Source of the DNA: Leisingera caerulea DSM 24564
GTDB taxonomy: Bacteria; Pseudomonadota; Alphaproteobacteria; Rhodobacterales; Rhodobacteraceae
Length of the DNA: 64,000 bases
Direction: 5' to 3'
Assembly (NCBI RefSeq): GCF_000473325.1
Contig: NZ_KI421513.1
Coordinates: 3,171,217 to 3,235,216, forward strand
In this document: positions 49,177 through 60,104 of the stretch, piece after piece
How the letters are laid out: the number at the start of each line of letters is the position of its first letter
Position numbering within the stretch: the stretch's first letter is position 1
Notes under the pieces: model-generated
Seen by the model: the letters and a program-made list of their open reading frames with translations, nothing else
Database searches by the model: none
What the model was told of the DNA's origin: nothing
Position numbers and translations under genes: made by a program

Positions 49177-49512
49177 TCAGTGGCCGGAGGACTTGGAAAA
49201 CAGATGGATGATGACGATCCCGGACATGATCAGCACCATTCCGATGACCGCGGGCAGGTCCAGCTTTTGCCCGAAGACAAAAAACGCAATCACCGCAATC
49301 AGCAGGATGCCGAGACCGGACCAGATGGCATAGACAACCCCCACCGGCATGAATTTGAGCGTCAGCCCCATCATGTAGAAGGAGAAGGCATAGGCCACCA
49401 GCACGATCAGCGACGGCCCAAGCCGGGAAAACTGCTGGCTGGCCTGCAGCGCTGTGGTGCCGATGGTCTCTGCTGCTACCGCAATGATCAGGTAGAAATA
49501 ATGTACCGGCAT
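49177..49512 (-). CDS. SMR-family small multidrug efflux protein, 111 aa
   Basis: Four membrane helices. The essential glutamate is in the first helix (YLIIAVAAETIGTTALQAS), as Glu14 of EmrE. The AYAIWSGLGILLIAVIAF block in helix 3 is also typical. It exports cationic compounds in exchange for protons. The ATG at 49512 is preferred over an upstream frame (49605) because it begins at the first helix. Which SMR subgroup (EmrE or Gdx) cannot be decided from the reading. Confidence 0.88.
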   Translation of the reverse strand: MPVHYFYLIIAVAAETIGTTALQASQQFSRLGPSLIVLVAYAFSFYMMGLTLKFMPVGVVYAIWSGLGILLIAVIAFFVFGQKLDLPAVIGMVLIMSGIVIIHLFSKSSGH

Positions 49513-49761
49513 CCCTGCCTCCGTTCTGCGCGCTGGCTCCCGCGGCGGCGGGCCTGTTTCCCCGGTACCGTATCCGCAGCCTTCAAGGAAGTCCCGATGC
49601 GTCACCGGCTGACGCTTTTACGCCTGCTGCGGCGGTGAACAGAGGACTGTGCGCGGATACACTGGACTATCAGCTGGGCAATACTTAGGAGATTATTCCG
49701 ATTTTCCAGCGAAAGATAAAACGCTGATCCGATTCCCAAATGAGAGCGGAGGGACTGCCAC

Positions 49762-50544
49762 ATGTGCCGCTGGGCTGCCTATTCGGGTACCGATGTGTTC
49801 CTGGAAGACATCATTTCGATACCCGCGCATTCTCTGATTGCCCAAAGCCAGAAAGCGGCAGAGTGCAAGACGGCAACCAATGGCGACGGGTTCGGCATCG
49901 CCTGGTACGGCCAGCGCCCGGAGCCGGGCCTGTACCGCGACGTGTATCCGGCCTGGTCGGACTGCAATCTCCGGGCGCTGGTGCGGCAGGTGAAATCGGG
50001 TCTGTTTCTGGCGCATGTGCGGGCCTCGACGGGGTCCGCAACCAGCCGTAACAACTGCCACCCGTTCACCGCAGGCCGGTGGAGTTTCATGCATAACGGA
50101 CAGGTCGGCGGCTTTGAGAAGTTCCGCCGCCACGCCGACATGTGCATACCGGATGAGCTGTATGAGCACCGCAAAGGGGCGACCGACAGCGAGGTGCTGT
50201 TTCTTCTCGCCTTGCAGCAAGGCCTGGATGGAGATCCGAAGGCGGCGCTGGAGCGGGCGGTTGCGCGGATGGAGGCCTTGTCCCGCGCGAGAGGAAGCAC
50301 GCCGCACATGCGCCTGTCCGTGGCGATGTCGGACGGGCAGAGGCTCTATGCGGCGCGCTATTCCTCAGACAGCATTGCGCCCTCGGTCTATTACCGCTGG
50401 AGCAGCAGCATGAACGGCTGGGCCGTGGTGTCGGAGCCGCTGGAGCAGACCGGGGAAGCCTGGAACGAGCTGAAGCCGGGCGCCTTTCTGACGCTGACCG
50501 GCGAGGGGGCGGAAATACTGCCTTTTCAGCCGTTTCTGGAGTGA
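49762..50544 (+). CDS. Class II glutamine amidotransferase (YafJ/EgtC-like), 260 aa
   Basis: The catalytic cysteine is Cys2 (MCRWAAYSG), exposed after removal of the start methionine. The glutaminase core has NGDGFGIAWYG, FLAHVRASTGSAT, and PFTAGRWSFMHNGQVGG (with the HNG motif). Such stand-alone domains release ammonia from glutamine or hydrolyse gamma-glutamyl amides. No ergothioneine gene is adjacent, so the YafJ-like label is safer than EgtC. A GGAGGG ribosome-binding site precedes the start. Confidence 0.87.
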   Translation: MCRWAAYSGTDVFLEDIISIPAHSLIAQSQKAAECKTATNGDGFGIAWYGQRPEPGLYRDVYPAWSDCNLRALVRQVKSGLFLAHVRASTGSATSRNNCHPFTAGRWSFMHNGQVGGFEKFRRHADMCIPDELYEHRKGATDSEVLFLLALQQGLDGDPKAALERAVARMEALSRARGSTPHMRLSVAMSDGQRLYAARYSSDSIAPSVYYRWSSSMNGWAVVSEPLEQTGEAWNELKPGAFLTLTGEGAEILPFQPFLE

Positions 50545-50568
50545 TGTTCAGCGCGCGGGCGGCTGCTG

Positions 50569-51738
50569 TTACAGGCGCCCGGCCTGCCGGAACCAAGGTT
50601 CAATCTGTGACCGCACGTGGTTCCAGACCCCGGGCGTGCCGCGGCTGACCTTTGTGCCGACACGGGCCTCAAGCTGCGGCAGGGTCACGTCGTAATCGAC
50701 CCAGCTGCCGCCGCCGTTCAGCAGGTTGAGCAGCACCGGCTGCACCCGGTCGATGGACTTGGCATAGACAGCATCGGCGCTTTCGGCGGCCTCGAACTCC
50801 TCCCAGATGGCGCGCATCGGCCCGCCCTGATCTAAGGGCAGCAGACCAAACAGACGGTCAGCTGCGGCTTGCTCCTCGGCTGCCAGCGCCGCGAGCGCGG
50901 CGGGATCCACCACACCGTGGATCGGTGCATCGCCTGCGTCGATTTCCACCAGATCGTGCAGCAGCAGCATTTGCAGTACCCGGTCCACATCGGCCGCATT
51001 GGCGCTGTGTTCTGACAGTACCCACGCGTAAAGCATGATGTGCCAGCTGTGTTCTGCCGAGTTTTCATGCCGCGAGCCGTCGCCCAGCTTGGACGCGCGG
51101 ATTATCAGCTTCAGCTTGTCGGCCTCATTCAGGAACTGCAGGCGTTCCGTCAGGCGGCTGCAGTCATATCCGGTGTCTTCGCCCAGCAGGGCCAGCGCAT
51201 GATGGAAGGCTTCCGGCAGGTCGTGCTCCAGCGCGGCGGCGCGGCCGCCGTAAAGGTTCTGGCGCACCACATCGACATGCCAGTCCAGAGGCTCAGCACC
51301 GTAAAGCGTCTGAAACACCGGCTGGCAGTGATCGACCCGCTTGGCAAACCGCGCATCCGCGGTTTGCGCCGCTTCGAACTCCTGCCACAGCGTCAGGAAT
51401 TCTGCGCCCTGTTCCGCCGGCAGCATTCCGAACAGCCGGTCCGCCGCGGCCTGTTCCGACCGGGCGACGGCGTCCCAGTCCACCTCATCGGTGATCGGGT
51501 GGTCGCCCGCGTCGATTTCCACCAGATCATGCAGCAGAAGCATCCGGATGGCGCGGAAAATGTTCACCTCCGGCTCTGCGAAGGGGGCCAGCACCAGCGC
51601 ATAAAGCGCCAGATGCCAGCTGTGCTCGGCTGAGTTTTCGCGGCGGCTGCAGTCCAGGATCAGGTTCTGGCGCTCGACCCGGCGCAGCTTGTCAGCTTCC
51701 AGCAGGAAGGCAAATTGCGCGTGCAGCCGGTCGCTCAT
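50569..51738 (-). CDS. Tandem HD-domain phosphohydrolase-like protein, 389 aa
   Basis: Two complete HD domains of the YfbR 5'-nucleotidase type lie side by side. Repeat 1 has NSAEHSWHLALYALVL then LLLHDLVEIDAGDHPI, and repeat 2 NSAEHSWHIMLYAWVL then LLLHDLVEIDAGDAPI, with similar downstream parts (EQAAADRLFGMLP / EQAAADRLFGLLP). Both keep the metal-binding His and His-Asp. The duplicated protein is about twice the usual YfbR length (199). The start overlaps the stop of the small upstream gene as ATGA. Confidence 0.85.
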   Translation of the reverse strand: MSDRLHAQFAFLLEADKLRRVERQNLILDCSRRENSAEHSWHLALYALVLAPFAEPEVNIFRAIRMLLLHDLVEIDAGDHPITDEVDWDAVARSEQAAADRLFGMLPAEQGAEFLTLWQEFEAAQTADARFAKRVDHCQPVFQTLYGAEPLDWHVDVVRQNLYGGRAAALEHDLPEAFHHALALLGEDTGYDCSRLTERLQFLNEADKLKLIIRASKLGDGSRHENSAEHSWHIMLYAWVLSEHSANAADVDRVLQMLLLHDLVEIDAGDAPIHGVVDPAALAALAAEEQAAADRLFGLLPLDQGGPMRAIWEEFEAAESADAVYAKSIDRVQPVLLNLLNGGGSWVDYDVTLPQLEARVGTKVSRGTPGVWNHVRSQIEPWFRQAGRL

Positions 51739-51977
51739 GTCTCAGCCCTTGTTTCCAGCTGCGCTTGCAGCGCGGCGACTTTCTGATTGAGAAACTCGCG
51801 CGCCTTGCGTTCCGCCAGGCGCACCCGGATTTCCGTGAGGAAGGCTTCTTCGAGCGACTGGGAGGCGGCGCCAAGCACCTGGCCCACCTCCACATACAGC
51901 CGGTCCTCGCCGCTGGCGTCCTGAACTTTGAGTGTATCGACCGCCAGTTTTTGGGCCAGCGTCTCGATTGTGCTCAT
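51735..51977 (-). CDS. Small helical protein between hydrolase and HD genes, 80 aa
   Basis: A mostly helical, charged protein (RLYVEVGQVLGAASQSLEEAF, then EIRVRLAERKAREFLNQKVAALQAQLE) with a coiled-coil-like C-terminal half. It overlaps the hydrolase stop as TGATG and the HD start as ATGA, so it is translationally coupled on both sides. I do not recognise the family. Confidence 0.7.
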   Translation of the reverse strand: MSTIETLAQKLAVDTLKVQDASGEDRLYVEVGQVLGAASQSLEEAFLTEIRVRLAERKAREFLNQKVAALQAQLETRAET

Positions 51978-52630
51978 CAGCGGGAGGTCTCCGTCAGGCG
52001 GCGCTTAACGTAATCGGTCACGTTGCCGATCATCGTGTCCATATACGGATCCTGGAAGAAGTGGTCCGCGCCCTCGATCTCGGTGTGGGTGATGGTGATG
52101 CCCTTCTGCTCGTGCAGCTTGCTGACCAGGTTGGCGGTATCGGCGGGCGGGGCCACGCGGTCGGCGGTGCCGTTGATGATCAGGCCGGAGGACGGGCAGG
52201 GCGCCAGGAACGAGAAGTCGTACATGTTGGCGGGCGGCGCGACCGAGATGAATCCGGTGATCTCCGGGCGGCGCATCAGGAGCTGCATGCCGATCCAGGC
52301 GCCAAAGGAGAAGCCCGCAACCCAGCAATGCTTGGAGTTGGAGTTCATCGACTGCAGGTAATCCAGCGCCGAGGCGGCATCGGACAGCTCGCCCACGCCC
52401 TGGTCGTATTCGCCCTGGCTGCGGCCGACGCCGCGGAAGTTGAACCGCAGTACGGTGAAGCCCATGTTGTAGAACGCATAGTGGAGGTTGTAGACCACCT
52501 TATTGTTCATGGTGCCGCCGAACTGCGGATGCGGGTGCAGCACGATGGCGATCGGGGCGTCTTTTTCTTTTTGCGGGTGATAGCGGCCTTCGAGGCGGCC
52601 TTCGGGTCCGGGAAAGATGACCTCGGGCAT
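51977..52630 (-). CDS. Alpha/beta hydrolase, 217 aa
   Basis: A small serine hydrolase. Nucleophile elbow GFSFG (WVAGFSFGAWIGMQ) near residue 105, catalytic aspartate in NGTADRVAP and histidine in EGADHFFQ. The N-terminus (LEGRYHPQKEKDAPIAIVLHPHPQFGG) is that of the dienelactone-hydrolase-like hydrolases common in Alphaproteobacteria. Substrate unknown. First gene of a three-gene operon and divergent from iscR. Confidence 0.87.
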   Translation of the reverse strand: MPEVIFPGPEGRLEGRYHPQKEKDAPIAIVLHPHPQFGGTMNNKVVYNLHYAFYNMGFTVLRFNFRGVGRSQGEYDQGVGELSDAASALDYLQSMNSNSKHCWVAGFSFGAWIGMQLLMRRPEITGFISVAPPANMYDFSFLAPCPSSGLIINGTADRVAPPADTANLVSKLHEQKGITITHTEIEGADHFFQDPYMDTMIGNVTDYVKRRLTETSR

Positions 52631-52677
52631 GGGCGGTTTAAATCCTAATCTCGTTTTCGGGTCTGCCGGCAGAATAC

Positions 52678-52706
52678 TTGACGGGTTCCGTCAGGCATCT
52701 TAGAAC
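52678..52706 (+). promoter_or_regulatory. Promoter of the iscR-suf cluster
   Basis: TTGACG at 52678-52683 and TAGAAC at 52701-52706 are 17 bases apart. The -10 lies inside a 15-bp palindrome (52700-52714), as expected for a repressed promoter. Confidence 0.6.
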
Positions 52707-52714
52707 GGTTCTAA
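52700..52714. promoter_or_regulatory. 15-bp perfect palindrome, likely IscR operator
   Basis: TTAGAACGGTTCTAA is an exact inverted repeat around one base. It overlaps the -10 box of the iscR promoter, which suits autorepression. As I recall, an iron-responsive box of this style is described for Rhodobacterales; the match has not been checked. Confidence 0.6.
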
Positions 52715-52817
52715 TCAAGGGCGCAGGCCGGGGCCGAACACCGTCAGGCTGAGATACGCACAGACGCGGGCAAGGTCAATGTTTTCGCGTGGCTGTCCTG
52801 ATTTCGAGGAGACATAG

Positions 52818-53276
52818 ATGAAGCTTTCCACCAAGGGGCGCTATGCCATGGTCGCGCTGGCCGACATTGCGCTGCAGACGCAGAGCGATCTGGTGCCATT
52901 GGGCGATATCTCCAAGCGTCAGGATATCTCCTTGCCGTATCTTGAGCAGTTATTTGTCAAATTGCGCCGCGCCGGGCTGGTTGAATCCGTGCGCGGCCCC
53001 GGCGGCGGCTACCGGCTGGCCAAGCCGGCCTCGGAAATCCGGGTTGTCGATGTGCTGTCCGCCGTAGATGAAACAGTGGATGCCATGCACAAAGGGGCAG
53101 GCGCCTCCGGGGCGCTGTCCGGCAGCCGGGCGCAGTCGCTGACCAACCGCCTGTGGGAGGGCCTCAGCGCGCATGTTTATGTGTTCCTGCACCAGACCCG
53201 CCTGTCGGATGTGATCAAGAATGATCTGGCGCCGTGCCCGGCGGTGCCAAGCCTGTTCGCGGTTGTCGATGACTGA
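52818..53276 (+). CDS. iscR: IscR-type Rrf2 regulator, single-cysteine form, 152 aa
   Basis: Rrf2 winged helix: MKLSTKGRYAMVALADIAL and the recognition part SLPYLEQLFVKLRRAGLVESVRGPGGGYRLAK. It leads the suf cluster and presumably represses it when iron-sulfur clusters are plentiful. The three cysteines that hold the 2Fe-2S cluster in E. coli IscR are absent; the matching stretch reads GAGASGALSGSRAQSLTN. The only cysteine is near the C-terminus (LAPCPAV). A one-cysteine IscR is known in Rhodobacter sphaeroides, so the gene is probably functional, not decayed. Confidence 0.9.
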   Translation: MKLSTKGRYAMVALADIALQTQSDLVPLGDISKRQDISLPYLEQLFVKLRRAGLVESVRGPGGGYRLAKPASEIRVVDVLSAVDETVDAMHKGAGASGALSGSRAQSLTNRLWEGLSAHVYVFLHQTRLSDVIKNDLAPCPAVPSLFAVVDD

Positions 53277-53405
53277 GGCGGAGCGGAAACCGCTCAGAGT
53301 TCTTTCTTCAAAAAGCGTATATTGCGCGCGGAAGCGGCGGGAAGGCTTTGCGAAACGGATCTGCGCAGCGTATGAGACGGCAGCGATCCGCAAAAAGATG
53401 CATCC

Positions 53406-54449
53406 ATGAAACGTGTTTATCTCGATCATAACGCCACCGCCATTCTGCGTCCCGAAGCACGGGCTGCGATGATTGCGGCGATGGATGTCTGCGGCAACCC
53501 GTCTTCGGTCCATGCCGAGGGCCGGGCTGCCAAGGCGCTGGTGGAAAAGGCGCGGGCGCAGGTGGCGGCCGCTTTTGGCGCGGATGGGGCGGATATCGTG
53601 TTCACCTCCGGCTCGACCGAAGGCGCGGCGCTGGCGCTGGCCGGCCGCGGCCTGCATGGTGCGCCGGTGGAGCATGACGCGGTGCGCGCCTGGACGGTCG
53701 AGGATCTGACTGTAGGTTCAGACGGTGCGGTGGGCATCACTGATCCCGCCGCGTCAACCTTGCAGTTGGCCAACTCGGAAACGGGGATTGTGCAGCGCCT
53801 GCCGGAAGGGTTGGCCGTCACGGATGCGACCCAAGCCTTCGGTAAACTGCCGGTGGCGTTCAACTGGCTGGGTGCCCGGATGGCGCTGATTTCGGCGCAT
53901 AAACTGGGCGGCCCCAAGGGCATAGGTGCCGTGGTGATGAAGCGCGGCACAGAACTGCCTGCGCAGATCAAGGGCGGCGGCCAGGAAATGGGGCGCCGCT
54001 CCGGCACCGAAAATGTCATTGGAATCGCGGGCTTCGGCGCCGCAGCTGAAGCGGCTGGCAAAGATCTGGCCAATGGCGTCTGGGACAGGGTTGCGGAACT
54101 TAGAAATATTCTAGAAAAGGCGCTTGTGTCTGGCGCAAGCCATACTATTTTTGTCGGGAAGGATCAGAAGCGGCTGCCGAACACCCTGTGTTTCGCAACG
54201 CCGGGCTGGAAGGGCGAGACCCAGGTCATGCAAATGGACCTGGCGGGATTTTCCATCAGCGCCGGCAGCGCCTGTTCCAGCGGCAAGGTGCGCGCCAGCG
54301 CGGTTCTGACCGCCATGGGATACGACGAGGCCACGGCACAAGGCGCAGTGCGCGTGTCGCTGGGGCCTCAGACAACGGAAGACGACGTGCTGCGCTTTGC
54401 CGATGCGTGGCTGCAAAAAGAAAAGAAACATCGCGCCCGTGCAGCGTGA
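53406..54449 (+). CDS. Cysteine desulfurase, IscS/NifS-like, 347 aa
   Basis: A PLP enzyme that takes sulfur from cysteine for cluster assembly. The PLP lysine is Lys166 in [11 protein letters not shown] and the active-site cysteine is Cys290 in [11 protein letters not shown]. The N-terminus [15 protein letters not shown] is class-typical. It is about 50 residues shorter than IscS. It lies 130 bases after iscR and 14 bases before sufB. The cluster also has a SufS at its far end, so two desulfurases are encoded in one unit. Confidence 0.9.
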   Translation: MKRVYLDHNATAILRPEARAAMIAAMDVCGNPSSVHAEGRAAKALVEKARAQVAAAFGADGADIVFTSGSTEGAALALAGRGLHGAPVEHDAVRAWTVEDLTVGSDGAVGITDPAASTLQLANSETGIVQRLPEGLAVTDATQAFGKLPVAFNWLGARMALISAHKLGGPKGIGAVVMKRGTELPAQIKGGGQEMGRRSGTENVIGIAGFGAAAEAAGKDLANGVWDRVAELRNILEKALVSGASHTIFVGKDQKRLPNTLCFATPGWKGETQVMQMDLAGFSISAGSACSSGKVRASAVLTAMGYDEATAQGAVRVSLGPQTTEDDVLRFADAWLQKEKKHRARAA

Positions 54450-54463
54450 GTGAGGAGATGACA

Positions 54464-55987
<1,524 letters not shown>

Positions 55988-56025
55988 TGGCAGGCCCTTG
56001 GGCATCACCGCAAGGAGGCAAGAGC

Positions 56026-56340
56026 ATGATCGTCACCACTACAAACTCCGTCGAAGGCTACCAGATTTCCGAATACAAGGGCATCGTGGTGGGCGAGGCG
56101 ATTATGGGCGCCAATGTGGTGCGGGATGTTTTTGCCCAGATTACCGACATTGTCGGCGGCCGTTCCGGCGCCTATGAAAGCAAGCTGCAGGACGCGCGCG
56201 AAACCGCGCTGGCAGAGCTGGAAGACCGCGCCCGGGCCAAAGGCGCCAACGCCGTGGTCGGAGTTGATCTGGATTACGAAGTGGTCGGGCAATCCATGCT
56301 GATGGTTTCGGCCAGCGGCACCGCAGTGGTGCTGGGCTAG
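56026..56340 (+). CDS. YbjQ/DUF74 family protein, 104 aa
   Basis: Small pentameric beta-barrel family, sometimes called heavy-metal-binding. The hallmark is [26 protein letters not shown] at the start and [16 protein letters not shown] near the end. Why it sits within the suf cluster is not known; metal handling is a reasonable guess. A good AAGGAGG site precedes the ATG at 56026. Confidence 0.88.
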   Translation: MIVTTTNSVEGYQISEYKGIVVGEAIMGANVVRDVFAQITDIVGGRSGAYESKLQDARETALAELEDRARAKGANAVVGVDLDYEVVGQSMLMVSASGTAVVLG

Positions 56341-56357
56341 GCGGCCGGGAGTTGGAC

Positions 56358-56960
56358 ATGGCAAAGGACGAGCAGCTGATTGAGCGCCCGGCGCTTACCC
56401 TGCCGCCGGAAGAGGCGGAGTGGGTGTGCAGCCATTACCAGGATGCAAAGGTCATCCTGGAGTATGGCAGCGGCGGATCGACCGTGCTGGCGTCTGAGCT
56501 GAGCGGGAAGAAGGTCTTTTCCGTCGAGTCCGACAAGATGTGGTACCGCATGATGAAGCGGTACCTGCGTCAGGCCGGGGCCAAGTCCGAGGTGCATCTG
56601 CACCACGCCAATGTCGGCAAAACCGGCAAGTGGGGGCGGCCGCTGAACAATGATATGTGGCGGCGGTTCCACCAGTATCCGAATTCCGTCTGGGATCTCG
56701 ACACCTTCGAGGCGCCGGATCTGGTTCTGATAGACGGCCGCTTCCGGGCGGCTTGCTTTCTGACCGTCATGCTGCGGACGGAGCAGCCTGTCACTGTGCT
56801 GTTTGACGACTACGCGGGGCGGGCGCTGTACAAGCAGGTCGAAAAATGGGTGAAGCCGGTTGAAATCCGCGGCCGCATGGCCCGGTTTGAGCTGCTCCCC
56901 GATGAACTTCCGCGCCGGGATCTGACCCAGATCCTGACGCTTTACACCAAAACCTTCTAG
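56358..56960 (+). CDS. Methyltransferase-fold protein in the suf cluster, 200 aa
   Basis: The SAM-type glycine loop is seen in VILEYGSGGSTVLASELSG near residue 35, and VFSVESDKMW follows as the acidic strand, as in class I methyltransferases. The last strands are LVLIDGRFRAACFL and TVLFDDYAGR. Substrate and activity are unknown. The gene lies between the ybjQ-like gene and sufC, in the same direction, and is probably cotranscribed; insertion here is unusual among suf clusters I know. The ATG at 56358 is chosen over an upstream TTG. Confidence 0.7.
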   Translation: MAKDEQLIERPALTLPPEEAEWVCSHYQDAKVILEYGSGGSTVLASELSGKKVFSVESDKMWYRMMKRYLRQAGAKSEVHLHHANVGKTGKWGRPLNNDMWRRFHQYPNSVWDLDTFEAPDLVLIDGRFRAACFLTVMLRTEQPVTVLFDDYAGRALYKQVEKWVKPVEIRGRMARFELLPDELPRRDLTQILTLYTKTF

Positions 56961-57001
56961 GCGCCGACGGCTGCCGGAACAGTACTATGCGAGAGGCAAA
57001 A

Positions 57002-57757
<756 letters not shown>

Positions 57758-59038
57758 ATGGCCCTGCCCGAAGTCAAGCAAAGCGCAACCGAGGCGCGGC
57801 TGTCGGCGCTGAGCCTGCCGGAAAGCGGCTGCCTCAAGGCGGCCCGCGAGGCAGCTCTGTCGCGGGTCCAGACCATGGGTCTGCCCAGCCGCCGCGACGA
57901 GTACTGGAAATACACCAAGCCGGACACGCTGGTGCAGGCCGAGGCGCCCAAGGCGGCTGTGTTCCACGCGGACGAAGCCCCGATGTTCAACGCCTTTGAG
58001 CGTCTGAACATCGTGTTTGTCGATGGCGTGTTCGATGCTGAGGCGTCCGATGACCTGTCTTTGGAAGGTATTGCCATTGACCGGATCGAGGATATCTGCT
58101 GCAAAGATATCCATTGGGCCAAGGACTTGTACGGTGTTCTTGAAGCCCGCGGCCAGACTCCGGTGGAGCGCCCGCTGGCAGCGCTGAACACTGCCTTTGC
58201 CACAGATGGCGTGGCGATCCGGGTGACTGGCAAAGTCTCCAAGCCGATCAACTTCACCTATGTGCATTCGGACGAAAACTCCGACGCGATCCTGCACCAT
58301 GTGATCCGCGTTGAGACCGGCGCCGAGGTGACGATCCTGGAAAACGGCCCGGCGGCATCGCGCTTCAACAAGTGCATGGAGATCGACATCGCCGACGGCG
58401 GCAAGCTGCATCTGGTGCGTGCCCAGGGCCGCGACCATGAGCGCCGCGCCGCGACCCATCTGTTCGCCCGCCTGGGAACGGAGTCGGTGTTCAAATCCTT
58501 CACCCTGACCGTGAACGGCGTGCTGACCCGCAATGAAGCGGTGATCGAGCTGACCGGTGATGACGCAGTGGCCCATATCGCCGGCGCCTGCGTGGGCGAT
58601 GGCGACTTCCACCACGACGACACCGTGTTCATCACCCATGACGCGGTGAACTGCGAAAGCCGCCAGGTGTTCAAGAAGGTGCTGCGCAACGGTGCCACTG
58701 GCGTGTTCCAAGGCAAAATCCTGGTGAAGGAAGGCGCGCAAAAGACTGACGGATATCAGATTTCACAGTCTTTGCTGCTGGACGAAAACAGCCAGTTCCT
58801 GGCCAAGCCGGAACTGGAGATCTATGCCGACGACGTGGCCTGCTCGCATGGCTCGACCTCTGGTGCGATCGACGAGGAAGGCCTGTTCTACCTGCGCTCC
58901 CGCGGTGTTCCGCATGCCGAAGCCACCGACCTGATGACGCTGGCTTTCCTGGCAGAAGCGGTGGATGAGATCGAAGACGCGGAGATCGCGGCCGACATCG
59001 TCTCCCGCCTCGAAGGCTGGCTGGCCCGGCGCCGCTGA
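57758..59038 (+). CDS. sufD: SufD, scaffold subunit, 426 aa
   Basis: Paralogue of SufB that completes the SufBC2D complex and takes part in iron entry. The conserved C-terminal beta-helix has KLHLVRAQGRDHERRAATH, QFLAKPELEIYADDVACSHGSTSGAIDEEGLFYLRSRG, including the conserved histidine, and ends in a helical part (EATDLMTLAFLAEAVDEIED). The N-terminal WKYTKPDTLV motif follows the family. The stop overlaps the next gene as TGATG. Confidence 0.95.
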   Translation: MALPEVKQSATEARLSALSLPESGCLKAAREAALSRVQTMGLPSRRDEYWKYTKPDTLVQAEAPKAAVFHADEAPMFNAFERLNIVFVDGVFDAEASDDLSLEGIAIDRIEDICCKDIHWAKDLYGVLEARGQTPVERPLAALNTAFATDGVAIRVTGKVSKPINFTYVHSDENSDAILHHVIRVETGAEVTILENGPAASRFNKCMEIDIADGGKLHLVRAQGRDHERRAATHLFARLGTESVFKSFTLTVNGVLTRNEAVIELTGDDAVAHIAGACVGDGDFHHDDTVFITHDAVNCESRQVFKKVLRNGATGVFQGKILVKEGAQKTDGYQISQSLLLDENSQFLAKPELEIYADDVACSHGSTSGAIDEEGLFYLRSRGVPHAEATDLMTLAFLAEAVDEIEDAEIAADIVSRLEGWLARRR

Positions 59039-59523
59039 TGTCCGTCACCACGGATATCCCCGCAACCTACAAGGGGCCGCGCAAGGTTTTTGCGCGGCTT
59101 CTGAGCATGGGCGCCCGCGAAGACCGGCTGCTGGTGTTTCTGCTCGCCGGCTGCGTGCTGACCTTTGTGGCGCAGATGCCGAAACTGGCCCGCGAGGCGC
59201 ATCTGACCGGACAGGAGCTCAACATGCTGCTGGGCGGCGCGCTGCTGGGCATCGTGTTCATCGCGCCACTGCTTCTGTATGTTCTGGCGCTGGTGGCGCA
59301 TTGGATCGCCCGGGCCGCGGGCGGGCAGGGTGATGCCTACCGCGCCCGGCTGGCGCTGTTCTGGGCGTTTCTGGCCTCCAGCCCGCTGATCCTGTTGAAT
59401 GGCCTCGTGGCAGGCTTCATCGGCGCCGGTGCGGCGCTGAATCTGGTGGGCGCACTGTGGTGCGCGGTGTTCCTGTGGTTTTGGGTATCCGGAATGATCC
59501 AAGGGTACTGGACAAAGCCATGA
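59038..59523 (+). CDS. YIP1-like membrane protein (first of two), 161 aa
   Basis: Four or five hydrophobic segments, starting around residues 30-48 (DRLLVFLLAGCVLTFVAQM) and ending with LVGALWCAVFLWFWVSGM. The overall pattern, with short charged loops, is that of the YIP1 family. Function is unknown. The start overlaps the sufD stop and the end overlaps the next gene start (ATGA), so it is tied to the suf transcript. Confidence 0.7.
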   Translation: MSVTTDIPATYKGPRKVFARLLSMGAREDRLLVFLLAGCVLTFVAQMPKLAREAHLTGQELNMLLGGALLGIVFIAPLLLYVLALVAHWIARAAGGQGDAYRARLALFWAFLASSPLILLNGLVAGFIGAGAALNLVGALWCAVFLWFWVSGMIQGYWTKP

Positions 59524-60104
59524 ATACGCTGGCCGCATTTGCCCTGCTGACAATCAAGTCGCCGCGCGACGCCGCGATGCAGATCCTGGCGCGCGATTGG
59601 CCGCGCGAGGCGCTGTGGACAGCGTTCCTGCTGTCCGTGGTGCTGAACACCTGCGTCTATACTCTGCAGCAGGTCCTGTTCCCGTTGCCGCCGGAAGTTC
59701 TGCTGCCGCGGTTTGCGCCGGGCGCTTATTTTGCGGTCATTCTGGTCTTGCAGCTGAGCTTCATTGCGATGCTGGCAACCACCGGCCGCTGGCTGGGCGG
59801 GCAGGGTGACCTGCCATCGCTGCTGGCGCTGATCACCTGGCTGCAATTGCTGCAGGCCGCGCTGAACGGTGCCATTGTCGTGGTGTTCCTGGTCCTGCCG
59901 GCGCTGGGGGCGCTGCTGAACATTGCCGCCAATATCGTTGTGTTCTTTATTCTCTTGCATTTCGTGAACGCGGCGCACAGGTTCGGCTCCGTCTGGCGCT
60001 CGCTTGGGGTGGTATTGATGGCCAGCCTGATCCTGGTGTTTGCCCTTCTCTTCATCGTGGGTCTGATCGGCCCAGCCAATCTGGGACTGCCCGAAAATGT
60101 ATGA
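59520..60104 (+). CDS. YIP1-like membrane protein (second), 194 aa
   Basis: Five membrane segments in the YIP1 style, for example ALWTAFLLSVVLNTCVYTL, YFAVILVLQLSFIAMLATT and VLMASLILVFALLFIVGLIG. The start at 59520 overlaps the previous stop as ATGA and the last eight bases overlap sufS. Upstream in-frame start codons at 59457 lie inside the previous gene. A link to iron-sulfur assembly is implied only by position. Confidence 0.75.
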   Translation: MNTLAAFALLTIKSPRDAAMQILARDWPREALWTAFLLSVVLNTCVYTLQQVLFPLPPEVLLPRFAPGAYFAVILVLQLSFIAMLATTGRWLGGQGDLPSLLALITWLQLLQAALNGAIVVVFLVLPALGALLNIAANIVVFFILLHFVNAAHRFGSVWRSLGVVLMASLILVFALLFIVGLIGPANLGLPENV

